DNA of 64,000 bases, from assembly GCF_021654335.1 (NCBI RefSeq), contig NZ_AP023423.1:590001-654000 (forward strand). The letters run 5' to 3'. Under the pieces are notes generated by a model, which had not been told where the DNA came from, made no database searches, and saw nothing but the letters and a program-made list of their open reading frames with translations. Shown here piece after piece: positions 52,511 to 64,000 of this stretch; position 1 is the first letter of the stretch, and each line of letters opens with the position of its first letter. Position numbers and translations under genes: made by a program. This DNA comes from Sideroxyarcus emersonii (lineage in GTDB: Bacteria > Pseudomonadota > Gammaproteobacteria > Burkholderiales > Gallionellaceae).

Positions 52511-53635
52511 TTATTTGGCGGCCGTCAACTCGTTCAGGCGTTGTTGTGCCTGTGCGTGGTCGAAGCCGGAGCGACCGGAAACGTCGAGCTGCAATGCCTG
52601 CTGATAGTATTGCGCAGCGAGTTTGCGCTGTCCCAGATGATCCAGGCTGACCGCCAGGTTGAAAGTGAATTCGGCATTGGCCGGTTCCAGCGTGTGTGCG
52701 TTGAAATAGGATTGCTGCGCATCGCCCCATCCCGACTGTTCTGCGTAGTAGTTGCCGAGCGCGAAATGCAGTGCGGCGGAACGTGGCTGTTCGGCCAGCA
52801 ACAGCTTGAGGCGGCTTTCCGTATTGCCGGTATCGTTCGAATAAGTCATCAAGGCGGCCTGGGCTGCGGGGTCGCGCGGATCGAGCACCAGCAGTTCGCG
52901 GTAATAGTGCTGTGCCGTTTCGTTCTGGCCCTGCTGTTGTGCGATGGCGGCCAGGCCGAGCAGGGCATCGCGGTTATGCGCGTCCTTGCTCAGTACCTCG
53001 CGGTATCCTTGCGTGGCTGTGGCGTAGTCGCTGCGCTGGTAGGCCTGATAGGCGTCGAGCAGTGCCGGCGTGATCGTGTCCGTTTCCACCTTGCGCTTGA
53101 CTACGATGTCATTTGTCGCGGGCCTGTTGTAGGGGGTGCTGACTTTCGGTTTGTTGCGCGGCGCATCGAATTCCTCGTTGCGAGCTGCAACCATCGGCTG
53201 ATCGGGCTCGGCCGGCGCCGTCTTCTCCTGTGGCGGAATGAACGGAACCAGTGCCTGCGTGGCGACCTTGACCGGTGCGGGCGCTGCTGCTGCCACGGGC
53301 GGCGCTGGCGGGGGCGCAGCGCGCTGTACCAGCTTGGGCTGGCTGGCGGGAGAGATCTGCAGCCAGACGTAATATCCATAACCGGAGCCGAACACCAGCG
53401 CGATCAGCAGGGTCGTGGGCACCAGTCCCAGCTTCCAGCTGCGCCCGGCCGGTTTCTTCTTCTTGGCGGCGAACATGGTCTCGCCGGCGCTGCGGCTCGA
53501 TGCACTGGCCGACGATGAGGTCGAGGCGGCCGCGGCTCGCGGTGCAGGGGCATCCTCCAGCGTCAGGTTGGAAAGGCCGGTGCCTTGCGATTTGTCTCCG
53601 GACTTCTTGTTGAGTGCGTCGAGTAGCAGGCTCAT
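52511..53635 (-). CDS. MshN-like TPR pilus-assembly protein
   Basis: The 374-residue protein has the MSLLLDALNKK start typical of MshN/GspB-like proteins, a low-complexity Ala/Ser stretch, one membrane helix (~residues 75-92, LGLVPTTLLIALVFGSGYGYYVW), a Pro/Ala-rich linker and TPR repeats at the C-terminus (~residues 195-374). It probably helps secretin or pilotin assembly. ATGA overlap with the secretin gene. Confidence 0.75.
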   Translation of the reverse strand: MSLLLDALNKKSGDKSQGTGLSNLTLEDAPAPRAAAASTSSSASASSRSAGETMFAAKKKKPAGRSWKLGLVPTTLLIALVFGSGYGYYVWLQISPASQPKLVQRAAPPPAPPVAAAAPAPVKVATQALVPFIPPQEKTAPAEPDQPMVAARNEEFDAPRNKPKVSTPYNRPATNDIVVKRKVETDTITPALLDAYQAYQRSDYATATQGYREVLSKDAHNRDALLGLAAIAQQQGQNETAQHYYRELLVLDPRDPAAQAALMTYSNDTGNTESRLKLLLAEQPRSAALHFALGNYYAEQSGWGDAQQSYFNAHTLEPANAEFTFNLAVSLDHLGQRKLAAQYYQQALQLDVSGRSGFDHAQAQQRLNELTAAK

Positions 53636-55473
53636 GGCTTCGCTTTCTCGTCTTCAGGCTTGAGGAAGTTCGCATCCGGCAGGTTGCTGCGGTATGCGCT
53701 GTAATCGCCTTCCATGCTGGCATCCTTGATGATCACCGGGCGCAGGAAGATGACTAGTTCGGTCTTGGCGCTGGTGTCATTGCGGTTCTTGAACAGGTTG
53801 CCGAGGAAGGGGATGCTGTCCAGCACCGGGATGCCGTCGGACAGGTTGTTGATCTCGTCCTGCATCAGGCCGCCCAGCACGGCGATCTGGCCGCTGTTCA
53901 CGCGGATGATGGATTCCATTTCGCGGGTGCGGATTTCCGGGACCCTGTTAACAATGGGGGCTACGGAGCATGTTGTGCCGGTACCGCATGGAAATGCCAG
54001 GCTCGGATTGGGATCGTTCACATAGTCGATGATGCGCGTGATGGTCGGACGCACATTGATCGTTACGTAGTCCGAGTCATTGATCTCGGGGGTCACGTTC
54101 ATGGTGAAGCCGACCGCAACCGGAATCGGGGTGGTCGTATAAACCGGCGGCGTATTGCCGTTGACCGAGGTCATGCCGGGGGTGACGGTGATGGAGAAAT
54201 AGACCTTGTTGTCCACCACCTTGAGGGTCGCGGTCTGGTTGTTCATCACGCTCAGCTTGGGGCTGGAGAGCACCTTCACATCGCCGAACGAGTCGAGCAA
54301 CTGCACGGCGCCGGACAAATTGCCGAACTTGGAGGTGGGATTGCTGTAGCTCAACACCGCCATGCTGCCGGTATTGGCGGCCGGCAGAGCGGCCGTGCCT
54401 TGCTGGACCAGCGAGAAGCCTTTTCCGCCCGTGGCCAGCGCGGACCAGTTGATGCCTTGCTGGTAGTTGCTGCTCAGCGTGACTTCAGCGATGGTCGCTT
54501 CGATCAGCACCTGCCGGCGCGCCGTCGACATGACCTTGTCGATGAATTCCTGAATCTTCTTGTGCTGGCGAGCGGTGGCGCGCACGATCAGCACGCCGGT
54601 TTCCTTGTTGGCATTGATGTTCACGGCAGGCTCGTACTTGGCGGTCTGCTGCACTGTCGATGCCTGGCTGTTCACGTCCTCGTTCCCGGAGCCGGAAACG
54701 CCGCCGCCGGTCTTGCTGGCCGGACCTTTGCCGCTGCCCGAACCGGAGGCGATGCTGCTGTTGGCGGAGACACCGCCGGTGCCGCGGGCGGCGGCAGCCA
54801 TTTCGTTGCGCAGCTCGACTCTTTCGGTGTACCGGATGCGGTCTTCATCGGCAATGATGGCGCGGACGTTCTCGACCAGGCTGTCCATCAGGTTGTTCTT
54901 GGTTTCGCTGGAAACGATGGTCGACGCCGTATTCCCGCCGGTGGTGGATCCCGCAGTTCCGCCAGCGCCGCCGGCCGTTCCGCCGATCTGGCTGGAAGTG
55001 TATATCTTGCTCGAGACCGAGCGCGACATGTTGATGAAATCAATCTTGTAGGTCTTCAGGAACGGTTTGTCCACCTCGACGAACAGGTTGCCGTTCTCGA
55101 TGGTGTAGCGCATGTCGACCTGTTTGGAGATGCGATCCAGTATCTGCGGCAGGGTCTGGTCGATGGCGTTGAGCGTGACCAGGCCCTCGATGCCGGGGCC
55201 GACATCGATATTGATCTTGGCATCGCGCGCCAGTGCGAACAGCACTTCGCGCGCCGGGGTACTGGTGACGACTACGCTGTAGGTTTCGACTTTCGCTGCG
55301 GGTTTGGGGGGCGGGAGGACGACTGAAAGCTTGCTGGTGGGGGGGATGGCGCCAGCCGGGATATGGGCTTCGTCGCTCTGCTGGAGATGTTTGTCGGATG
55401 GGGTAAACGTCTTGGTGCCGCAGGCGGCGAGCGAGATACAGGCCAGATACAATGGTACGCGCGTGAACTTCAT
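53632..55473 (-). CDS. mshL: MshL-like secretin (lipoprotein)
   Basis: The 613-residue outer-membrane channel protein has a lipobox (LACISLAAC) and N-domain (residues ~60-140, TPAREVLFALARDAKINIDV). A Gly/Ser-rich disordered stretch (~170-290) follows, then the secretin core with IEATIAEVTLSSNYQQGINW, VLSSPKLSVMNNQTATL and the C-terminal VNSGQIAVLGGLMQDE...VPVLDSIPFLGNLF-type motif. ATG at 55473 is chosen so that the signal peptide begins at the N-terminus. Confidence 0.9.
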   Translation of the reverse strand: MKFTRVPLYLACISLAACGTKTFTPSDKHLQQSDEAHIPAGAIPPTSKLSVVLPPPKPAAKVETYSVVVTSTPAREVLFALARDAKINIDVGPGIEGLVTLNAIDQTLPQILDRISKQVDMRYTIENGNLFVEVDKPFLKTYKIDFINMSRSVSSKIYTSSQIGGTAGGAGGTAGSTTGGNTASTIVSSETKNNLMDSLVENVRAIIADEDRIRYTERVELRNEMAAAARGTGGVSANSSIASGSGSGKGPASKTGGGVSGSGNEDVNSQASTVQQTAKYEPAVNINANKETGVLIVRATARQHKKIQEFIDKVMSTARRQVLIEATIAEVTLSSNYQQGINWSALATGGKGFSLVQQGTAALPAANTGSMAVLSYSNPTSKFGNLSGAVQLLDSFGDVKVLSSPKLSVMNNQTATLKVVDNKVYFSITVTPGMTSVNGNTPPVYTTTPIPVAVGFTMNVTPEINDSDYVTINVRPTITRIIDYVNDPNPSLAFPCGTGTTCSVAPIVNRVPEIRTREMESIIRVNSGQIAVLGGLMQDEINNLSDGIPVLDSIPFLGNLFKNRNDTSAKTELVIFLRPVIIKDASMEGDYSAYRSNLPDANFLKPEDEKAKP

Positions 55474-55557
55474 TTTTTCGATATCCCCCTTGACATGGCG
55501 CAAAGTAACATCATTTTCCGAGTAGGGCAATATGTCATTTGGCCTATATACAATCGC

Positions 55558-57084
55558 TTAGGGCATATTCTGCGAGCCATCTAGCAAGTACAGGGTCGGT
55601 GCGAAAGCTTCCTTGTATCGTTGCGGCAAGTGTTCCATGCCTGCGCGTGCTTCGTTGCTGCTGCCGTAGAGCCCATATAGCACGCGGTATCCATCCTTGC
55701 CGCTGAGCTTGATCGGTACGATGTATATCTTGGCAAGTATCCCCAGTTTTTGAGCGCGTATGAGGAAACGTTCCATGCGTTCTGGGCGAACGTCATCGGT
55801 ATAGAACAGCTGGATGCTGGTCTCTCCTGCGGTGGCCGCCGACAGTGCGTCGCGCGTTGCGTCGAGCCGCTGCTGCATGAGCGAGATGTCCTTGTGGGCT
55901 GCCGGTTTTGCTGCGACGGCTGCGGCAGCCTGTCTGGGCTGGGCATTGCGTTGCTGTGCCGCATGCTCCTGCTCGGCGGGAAGGGTCAGCGTGTGGTCGA
56001 GGGGCAGTACGACATTGGCAACCTCGGCGACGGCGGAGGCTGGTGCAACTTCGGACGCGGGGGCTGCAGCGGAAGCCGCTATGACCGAGGAAGCGGCTGG
56101 TGCAGGCTGGGAGGGAGTGACGGTGATCGGCTGCGTTGCGGCCATGCGTTGCGTTTCTGCCGGCTCCAGATGGTGGGAGCTTTGTCCCATGAACCAGCCT
56201 GCCCCCGCCAGGGTGGCGGCGAACAGGGCGGTGCCGCCTGCCATCGAGATGCTCTTGCGGTTGAGCCAGCTGTTCATCGGCACCATCTCGCTGTCGCGGA
56301 TGGCGGCCTGGACGTGGCGCACTTCGATCTTGTGCGTGTTTTCGACGAAAGCGGCGAGCAGGGCCTTGTCGGCCAGGATGTTGACCCGGCGCATCAGTCC
56401 CTGCGAGGCCTTGCCGATGAGCAGCACGGCGGCGGGAGAGAAGATGTCCGGGCCCTTGTAACCGGCGGCGCGCATGCGGAACATCAGGTAGTCGTCGATT
56501 ACCTTGCGCGAGATCGGCAGGATGCTGAAGTGGTGCACGATGCGGTCCTTCAGCTGGCGCATGTTGCTTTGGTCCAGCTTTTCGTCCAGCTCGGGCTGCC
56601 CGAACAGCACGATCTGGATCAGCTTGTGTTTGCCGACCTGCAGGTTGTACAGCAGGCGCAACTCTTCCAGCGTTTCCAGCGGCATCGCATGCGCCTCGTC
56701 CACCAGCACCACACAGCGCTCGCCGCGTTCGTACATGGCTTCCAGCTGGTTGAGCAGGGACTGCAGGATGACGTTGACGCGCTGTCCCTCGAGGTTGAGG
56801 TCGAGACGGTCGGCGATGGCATAGAGCAGTTCGTCGCGCGACATGCTGGGGTTGGCCAGGTAGATGGCCTTGATGTTGGCGGGCAGGCGTTCCAGCAGCA
56901 TGCGGCACAGCATGGTCTTGCCGCTGCCGACTTCGCCGCTGATCTTGACGATGCCTTCGCCGTCGGTGATGGCGTAGACCAGGGCATCGAGTATCTCGCC
57001 GCGATTGGCGCCGGAGAAGAAAAATTCGGTGACGGGAGTAATCTTGAAAGGCGGCTCGGTCAGGCCGAAATGCTCCAGATACAT
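55558..57084 (-). CDS. mshM: MshM/ExeA-like AAA ATPase with SPOR-type C-terminus
   Basis: The 508-residue protein starts YLEHFGLTEPPFKITP, with Walker A GEVGSGKTML near residue 55 and Walker B CVVLVDEAHAM near residue 125. A membrane helix lies at ~285-300, followed by an Ala/Pro-rich linker and a C-terminal SPOR-like domain (KDGYRVLYGLYGSSNEARAG) that may bind peptidoglycan. ExeA-like proteins remodel the wall so the secretin can insert. It lies 84 bp upstream of mshL. Confidence 0.88.
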   Translation of the reverse strand: MYLEHFGLTEPPFKITPVTEFFFSGANRGEILDALVYAITDGEGIVKISGEVGSGKTMLCRMLLERLPANIKAIYLANPSMSRDELLYAIADRLDLNLEGQRVNVILQSLLNQLEAMYERGERCVVLVDEAHAMPLETLEELRLLYNLQVGKHKLIQIVLFGQPELDEKLDQSNMRQLKDRIVHHFSILPISRKVIDDYLMFRMRAAGYKGPDIFSPAAVLLIGKASQGLMRRVNILADKALLAAFVENTHKIEVRHVQAAIRDSEMVPMNSWLNRKSISMAGGTALFAATLAGAGWFMGQSSHHLEPAETQRMAATQPITVTPSQPAPAASSVIAASAAAPASEVAPASAVAEVANVVLPLDHTLTLPAEQEHAAQQRNAQPRQAAAAVAAKPAAHKDISLMQQRLDATRDALSAATAGETSIQLFYTDDVRPERMERFLIRAQKLGILAKIYIVPIKLSGKDGYRVLYGLYGSSNEARAGMEHLPQRYKEAFAPTLYLLDGSQNMP

Positions 57085-57115
57085 CTGCTGTCCCCTTTAT
57101 GCTGTGAATTCTGCT

Positions 57116-58531
<1,416 letters not shown>

Positions 58532-58639
58532 GCTGTTATCCTGAAAGTGGCCAATGAGATATGTGTAACGCATGCAGGATAGCCCGCAATCGCATGGAGC
58601 TCAAGTTTCGGCGTGTTTCCAAGTTGCGGTGGCGTAGTT

Positions 58640-58645
58640 TAGAAT
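58640..58645 (+). promoter_or_regulatory. -10 box of the mla operon
   Basis: TAGAAT 33 bp before the mlaF start in the divergent region; similar boxes precede glyA and glnS. No convincing -35. Confidence 0.4.
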
Positions 58646-58678
58646 GCGCCCCTCTTTCAACGAGCGATAGGTTATCCA

Positions 58679-59479
58679 GTGTCCGCACCTCTGGTGGAAG
58701 TCCGTGACGTCAATTTCGCCTATGACAGCCGTCCGATCCTGAAAGGCATCAACATGTCCTTTCCGAAAGGGAAGCTGATCGCCATCATGGGGCTGAGCGG
58801 TTGCGGCAAGACGACCTTGCTGCGCCATATCGGCGGGGTGCTCAAGCCGACCGGGGGGTATGTGAAGGTGGATGGACAGGTGATCCACGAACTCGACCGG
58901 GAGGGGCTGTACGCGATGCGTCGCAAGATGGGGATGCTGTTCCAGTTCGGCGCGCTGTTCACCGACATGACGGTGTACGACAACGTGGCGTTCCAGATGC
59001 GCGAGCATACCGATCTGCCGGAAGAGATCATCCGCGACCTGGTGATGATGAAATTGCACGCGGTGGGGTTGTATGGCACGCAGGACCTGATGCCGGGCGA
59101 GCTTTCCGGCGGCATGGCGCGACGCGTGGCGCTGGCGCGCACCATCGCGCTGGACCCGATGCTGATCATGTACGACGAACCGTTTGCCGGGCTGGACCCG
59201 ATCTCGCTGACGGTGGTGGGCGAGCTGATCCGCAAGCTGAACGATGCGCTGGGAGCGACCTCCATCGTGGTGACGCACGACGTGCAGGAATCGCTGAAGA
59301 TCGTGGATTACGTCTATTTTGTTGCCAACGGCGCGATCATCGCGGAAGGCTCGGCGGACGATATCCGCGCCTCCGGCGAGGCGTTCGTGAAGCAGTTTGT
59401 GCACGGCGAGATGGACGGGCCGATACCGTTCCATTATCCCGGCAACGATTTCAACACCGATTTGGGAGTGCATGCCTGA
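58679..59479 (+). CDS. mlaF: Phospholipid-transport ATPase MlaF
   Basis: The 266-residue ABC ATPase of the Mla system powers phospholipid movement between the membranes. It has GLSGCGKTT (residues ~41-49), LSGGMARRVALAR (signature with the Mla-type GGMARR) and MYDEPFAGLDP. Starts at GTG. Overlaps mlaE by 1 bp. Confidence 0.95.
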   Translation: MSAPLVEVRDVNFAYDSRPILKGINMSFPKGKLIAIMGLSGCGKTTLLRHIGGVLKPTGGYVKVDGQVIHELDREGLYAMRRKMGMLFQFGALFTDMTVYDNVAFQMREHTDLPEEIIRDLVMMKLHAVGLYGTQDLMPGELSGGMARRVALARTIALDPMLIMYDEPFAGLDPISLTVVGELIRKLNDALGATSIVVTHDVQESLKIVDYVYFVANGAIIAEGSADDIRASGEAFVKQFVHGEMDGPIPFHYPGNDFNTDLGVHA

Positions 59480-60267
59480 TGGCTATAGTCCGCAGTCTGC
59501 GTGGCATCGGAAAACGCGTGATCAACGCCGTCTGGCGTACCGGTTACGGCGCGCGGTTCTTCCTGATGACGTTGTTCTACTCCGGCATGAGCTTCCGCCG
59601 CTTCCGCCTGACGGTGCGCGAGATGTTCTTTTCCGGCGTGATGTCGCTCATCATCATCCTGGTGGCCGGCATGTTCGTCGGCATGGTGCTGGGGCTGCAG
59701 GGATATGAGACGCTCAAGCGCTACGGTTCCGAATCGGCGCTGGGGTCGCTGGTGGCGCTGAGCCTGGTGCGCGAACTGGGGCCCGTGCTGGCAGCCCTGC
59801 TGTTTGCCAGCCGTGCGGGGTCGGCGATGACGGCCGAGATCGGCCTGATGAAGGCTACCGAGCAGATCGACGCGATGGAACTGATGGCGGTGAACCCGAT
59901 CGCGCGCGTGGTGGCGCCGCGTTTCTGGGCGGGGGTGATCTCCATGCCCTTGCTGGCCGCCATGTTTTCCGCGATGGGGGTGTTCGGCGGTTACGTGGTG
60001 GGGGTGGTGCTGATCGGCGTGGACGAGGGTTCGTTCTGGTCGCAAATGCAATCGGCAGTGGATTTCCAGCATGACGTGCTGAACGGCGTCATCAAGAGTT
60101 TCGTGTTCGGCGTGGCGGTGACGGTGATTTCGCTGTTCGAGGGCTATGACGCGCCGCCCACGGCAGAGGGTGTTTCGGGGGCGACCACGCGCACGGTGGT
60201 GCAATCGTCGCTGGTCATCCTGATGCTGGATTTTATTTTGACCGCGTTCATGTTTCGAGGGGATTAG
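59479..60267 (+). CDS. mlaE: Phospholipid-transport permease MlaE
   Basis: The 262-residue membrane protein has five to six helices, LIIILVAGMFVGMVLGLQGYE and the family's RELGPVLAALLFASRAGSA and EIGLMKATEQIDAMELM loop that couples to MlaF. It begins at ATG 59479 overlapping the mlaF stop. Confidence 0.95.
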   Translation: MAIVRSLRGIGKRVINAVWRTGYGARFFLMTLFYSGMSFRRFRLTVREMFFSGVMSLIIILVAGMFVGMVLGLQGYETLKRYGSESALGSLVALSLVRELGPVLAALLFASRAGSAMTAEIGLMKATEQIDAMELMAVNPIARVVAPRFWAGVISMPLLAAMFSAMGVFGGYVVGVVLIGVDEGSFWSQMQSAVDFQHDVLNGVIKSFVFGVAVTVISLFEGYDAPPTAEGVSGATTRTVVQSSLVILMLDFILTAFMFRGD

Positions 60268-60271
60268 TGTT

Positions 60272-60733
60272 ATGGAACGGACTACATTGGATTTATGGGT
60301 AGGCGCATTCGTGGTGGCGGGCATTGCGGCGCTGGTGGTGCTGGCGCTCAAGGTCGGCAATCTGAGCACGTATAACGTGTCGGATACGTATCAGCTGCAG
60401 GCGCACTTTACCAACGTCGGCGGCCTGAAACCGACTGCTTCGATCAGGAGTGCCGGCGTGCTGGTCGGGCGCGTGACCAGCATCGTGCTGGATACCGACC
60501 GTTATGAGGCGAAGGTGACCATGAGCATCGACAAGCGTTACCAGTTCCCCAAGGACACATTCGCCAATATCCTGACTTCCGGATTGCTGGGCGAGCAGTA
60601 CATCGGGCTGATCCCCGGCGGGGACGACAAGATGCTGCAGAATGGCGACGAATTCAAGAAGACGCAATCGGCGGTGGTGCTGGAGGATCTGATCGGCAAG
60701 TTCCTCTATAACAGTACCGACTCGAAGAAGTGA
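60272..60733 (+). CDS. mlaD: Phospholipid-binding MCE protein MlaD
   Basis: The 153-residue protein has one N-terminal membrane helix (LWVGAFVVAGIAALVVLALKV) and an MCE domain (FTNVGGLKPTASIRSAGVLVG), with the hydrophobic C-terminal part ending IGKFLYN. It forms the periplasmic ring on MlaE. Normal family length. Confidence 0.95.
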   Translation: MERTTLDLWVGAFVVAGIAALVVLALKVGNLSTYNVSDTYQLQAHFTNVGGLKPTASIRSAGVLVGRVTSIVLDTDRYEAKVTMSIDKRYQFPKDTFANILTSGLLGEQYIGLIPGGDDKMLQNGDEFKKTQSAVVLEDLIGKFLYNSTDSKK

Positions 60734-60757
60734 TTTACGGAACGGAAAGAGAAGACC

Positions 60758-61404
60758 ATGAAAAAGATGTTCGTGCTGTTGTCCGGTGTGTTGCTGCTGT
60801 CTCTGGCGCAGACGGTGCGCGCCGATGTGCCTGATCCCGATGTGCTGATCAAGGAAACGGTACGCGAGGTGCTGGATGTCGTGCGCAAGGATCAGGAGCT
60901 GCGCGCCGGCAACCAGAAAAAAATGTTGGAACTGGTGGATGCGAAGGTCCTGCCCCATTTCAACTTCGAGCACATGACGCGCCTGGCGGTGGGCAAGTCC
61001 TGGCGTACCGCGACGCCGGAGCAGAAGCAGGCGTTGATGAACGAATTTCGCATCCTGCTGGTGCGCACCTATACCAAGGCATTCACTTCCTATCGCGACC
61101 AGGTTGTCGAGATCAAGCCGCTCAAGCTGGATGCCGCTGCGACCGAAGTGACCGTCAAGACTTCCATCGTCAAGCCGGGCAGTTCGCAACAGCCGGTGCT
61201 GGTGGATTACGACATGGAAAAGATGCCGAACGGCTGGAAGGTGTATGACCTGACCGTGGAAGGCGTGAGCCTGGTGACCAGCTATCGCAGCACATTCGCC
61301 GACCAGATCCAGCAGGCCGGCATCGACGGCCTGATCAAGACGCTGGTCGAGAAGAACCAGTCCGCCGCCTCCAATGCTGCGGTGGCCGAGAAGGCGGGCA
61401 ACAA

Positions 61405-61408
<4 letters not shown>
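60758..61408 (+). CDS. mlaC: Periplasmic phospholipid carrier MlaC
   Basis: The 216-residue precursor has a signal peptide (FVLLSGVLLLSLAQTVRA) and the MlaC fold with VLPHFNFEHMTRLAVGKSW and the beta-sheet WKVYDLTVEGVSLVTSYR. It shuttles lipid between MlaD and the outer-membrane MlaA, which is not in this window. Confidence 0.94.
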
Positions 61409-62983
<1,575 letters not shown>

Positions 62984-62991
62984 CACAATTG

Positions 62992-63006
62992 GGCGCTGCG
63001 GGCGCC
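62992..63006 (+). terminator. Hairpin after murA
   Basis: GGCGC and GCGCC form a 5-bp stem with a 5-nt loop, followed by GTTTGAA. A weak terminator or an attenuating hairpin before hisG. Confidence 0.35.
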
Positions 63007-63031
63007 GTTTGAAATGACTGGAAGCAGGGAA

Positions 63032-63670
63032 ATGATCACCATCGCCTTATCCAAAGGACGCATCTTCGAGGAAACGCTGCCGCTGTTGAAGGCGGCCGGC
63101 GTGACTGCGCTGGAAGACCCGGAGTCTTCGCGCAAGCTCATCCTGCCGACCAACCGCGACGATGTGCGCCTGATCATCGTGCGCGCCTCGGATGTGCCCA
63201 CCTATGTGCAGTACGGTGCCGCTGATCTGGGAGTGGCGGGCAAGGATGTGCTCAACGAGCACGGCGGCGAAGGCTTGTACCAGCCGATCGACCTGAATAT
63301 TGCCAGGTGCCGCATGATGGTCGCGGTACGCAACGATTTCGATTACGAATCGGCTGTTAAACAGGGTGCGCGCCTGCGCGTGGCGACGAAATATGTGAAG
63401 ACCGCGCGCGAACACTTCGCCGCCAAAGGCGTGCACGTGGATCTGATCAAGCTGTATGGCTCCATGGAGTTGGCGCCACTGGTCGGCTTGTCCGATGCCA
63501 TCGTCGACCTGGTGAGCAGTGGCGGTACGCTGAAGGCCAACAACCTCAAGGCAGTGGAGGAGATCGCGCCGATTTCTTCGCGGCTGGTGGTGAACCAGGC
63601 CTCCCTGAAGCTCAAGCGGGCGACGATCCAGCCGATGCTGGATGCCTTTGCCCAAGCGGTCAAACAATAA
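63032..63670 (+). CDS. hisG: ATP phosphoribosyltransferase, short form
   Basis: HisG catalyses the first step of histidine synthesis. The 212-residue protein has the family start [32 protein letters not shown] and [14 protein letters not shown]. It is the short form lacking the C-terminal regulatory domain, so it needs HisZ, not in this window. GGAAG lies 7 bp before the ATG at 63032; an in-frame ATG 6 codons earlier has no such site. hisD follows after 11 bp. Confidence 0.96.
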   Translation: MITIALSKGRIFEETLPLLKAAGVTALEDPESSRKLILPTNRDDVRLIIVRASDVPTYVQYGAADLGVAGKDVLNEHGGEGLYQPIDLNIARCRMMVAVRNDFDYESAVKQGARLRVATKYVKTAREHFAAKGVHVDLIKLYGSMELAPLVGLSDAIVDLVSSGGTLKANNLKAVEEIAPISSRLVVNQASLKLKRATIQPMLDAFAQAVKQ

Positions 63671-63681
63671 GCGAGCCCGTC

Positions 63682-64000
63682 ATGAACATCACCAGACTAT
63701 CATCGAGGCAACCCGATTTCGAAGCCAGGCTGGGCAAGCTGCTGGCCTTTGAAGAAACTGCAGACGAGAAACTGGAAGCGACCGTCGCCGCCATCCTTGC
63801 CGATGTGAAGAAACGCGGCGATGAGGCCGTGCTGGAATACACGCGCAAATTCGACCGCCTGCCGCTGGCCGATGCCGCTGCGATGGAACTGCCGAAAGCC
63901 GAACTGAAAGCCGCGTTCGACGGCCTGCCGGCGGACCAGAAAGGCGCGCTGGAACAGGCTGCCGGGCGCGTCACCGATTATCACAAGAAGCAGGTGCAGG
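63682..64000 (+). CDS. hisD: Histidinol dehydrogenase, 3' end outside window
   Basis: The visible 106 residues match the HisD N-terminus: a Leu-rich start (MNITRLSSRQPDFEARL), ILADVKKRGDEAVLEYTRKFD and the Asp/Glu region beyond. It carries out the last two steps of histidine synthesis. The gene continues past the right edge. Confidence 0.9.
   Translation, partial: MNITRLSSRQPDFEARLGKLLAFEETADEKLEATVAAILADVKKRGDEAVLEYTRKFDRLPLADAAAMELPKAELKAAFDGLPADQKGALEQAAGRVTDYHKKQVQ

Overview
The window looks like the chromosome of a betaproteobacterium, most likely close to the Gallionellaceae/Nitrosomonadales (Sideroxydans- or Gallionella-like). The basis is the look of the core proteins plus thiosulfate-oxidation genes, two adjacent cyanophycin synthetases with their DUF1854/ABC companions, and an MSHA-type pilus cluster. 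This placement is from memory of gene families and order; no search was run. Coding density is high. Most of the window is GC-rich, but the first ~4.9 kb is visibly richer in A/T.

1-4882 is an accessory island. A rightward operon encodes an archaeal-type adenylate-kinase-like ATPase (its 5' end lies outside the window), a bis-aminopropyl spermidine synthase-like methyltransferase-fold protein and a 192-aa unknown protein. A leftward operon encodes an HTH regulator, an ImmA/IrrE zinc peptidase and a PIN-like protein. A divergent gene encodes a 287-aa unknown protein whose N-terminal motif matches the 192-aa protein. This is the best candidate in the window for an undescribed, possibly defensive, system.

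5.1-16.6 kb is housekeeping: glyA, nrdR, ribD, ribE, ribBA-type, ribH, nusB, thiL, pgpA, a secreted nuclease and a MarR regulator. An RND efflux pump gene sits in reverse orientation inside the riboflavin block. 16.8-18.8 kb holds an old-yellow-enzyme family oxidoreductase and two small unknown genes. 19.0-25.1 kb is a sulfur cluster: a Crp/Fnr regulator, a perfect TGTGA-N6-TCACA site, a five-heme cytochrome that joins a triheme AdhB-like module to a TsdA-like thiosulfate dehydrogenase module, an orphan periplasmic binding protein, a periplasmic DsrE-like protein and a YeeE/YedE transporter.

25.5-29.3 kb holds a secreted Asp/Arg/Gln-rich protein, an outer-membrane barrel, a membrane diguanylate cyclase and a small unknown protein. 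29.4-37.1 kb is a cyanophycin locus (cphA, a truncated cphA', an ABC transporter and a DUF1854 protein). 37.1-44.5 kb holds lpxH, a cyclophilin, an L,D-transpeptidase, a TPR protein, glnS and cysS. Between glnS and cysS a GIY-YIG nuclease gene is bracketed by ~28-bp palindromic inverted repeats.

44.5-58.5 kb is an MSHA-like type IV pilus/type II secretion-related cluster on the minus strand, followed by a sigma-54 response regulator. A 60-bp member of the same repeat family is inserted in frame in the mshK-like gene. 58.7-64 kb carries mlaFEDCB (phospholipid transport), murA, hisG and the start of hisD. I saw no rRNA, tRNA or CRISPR array by eye.
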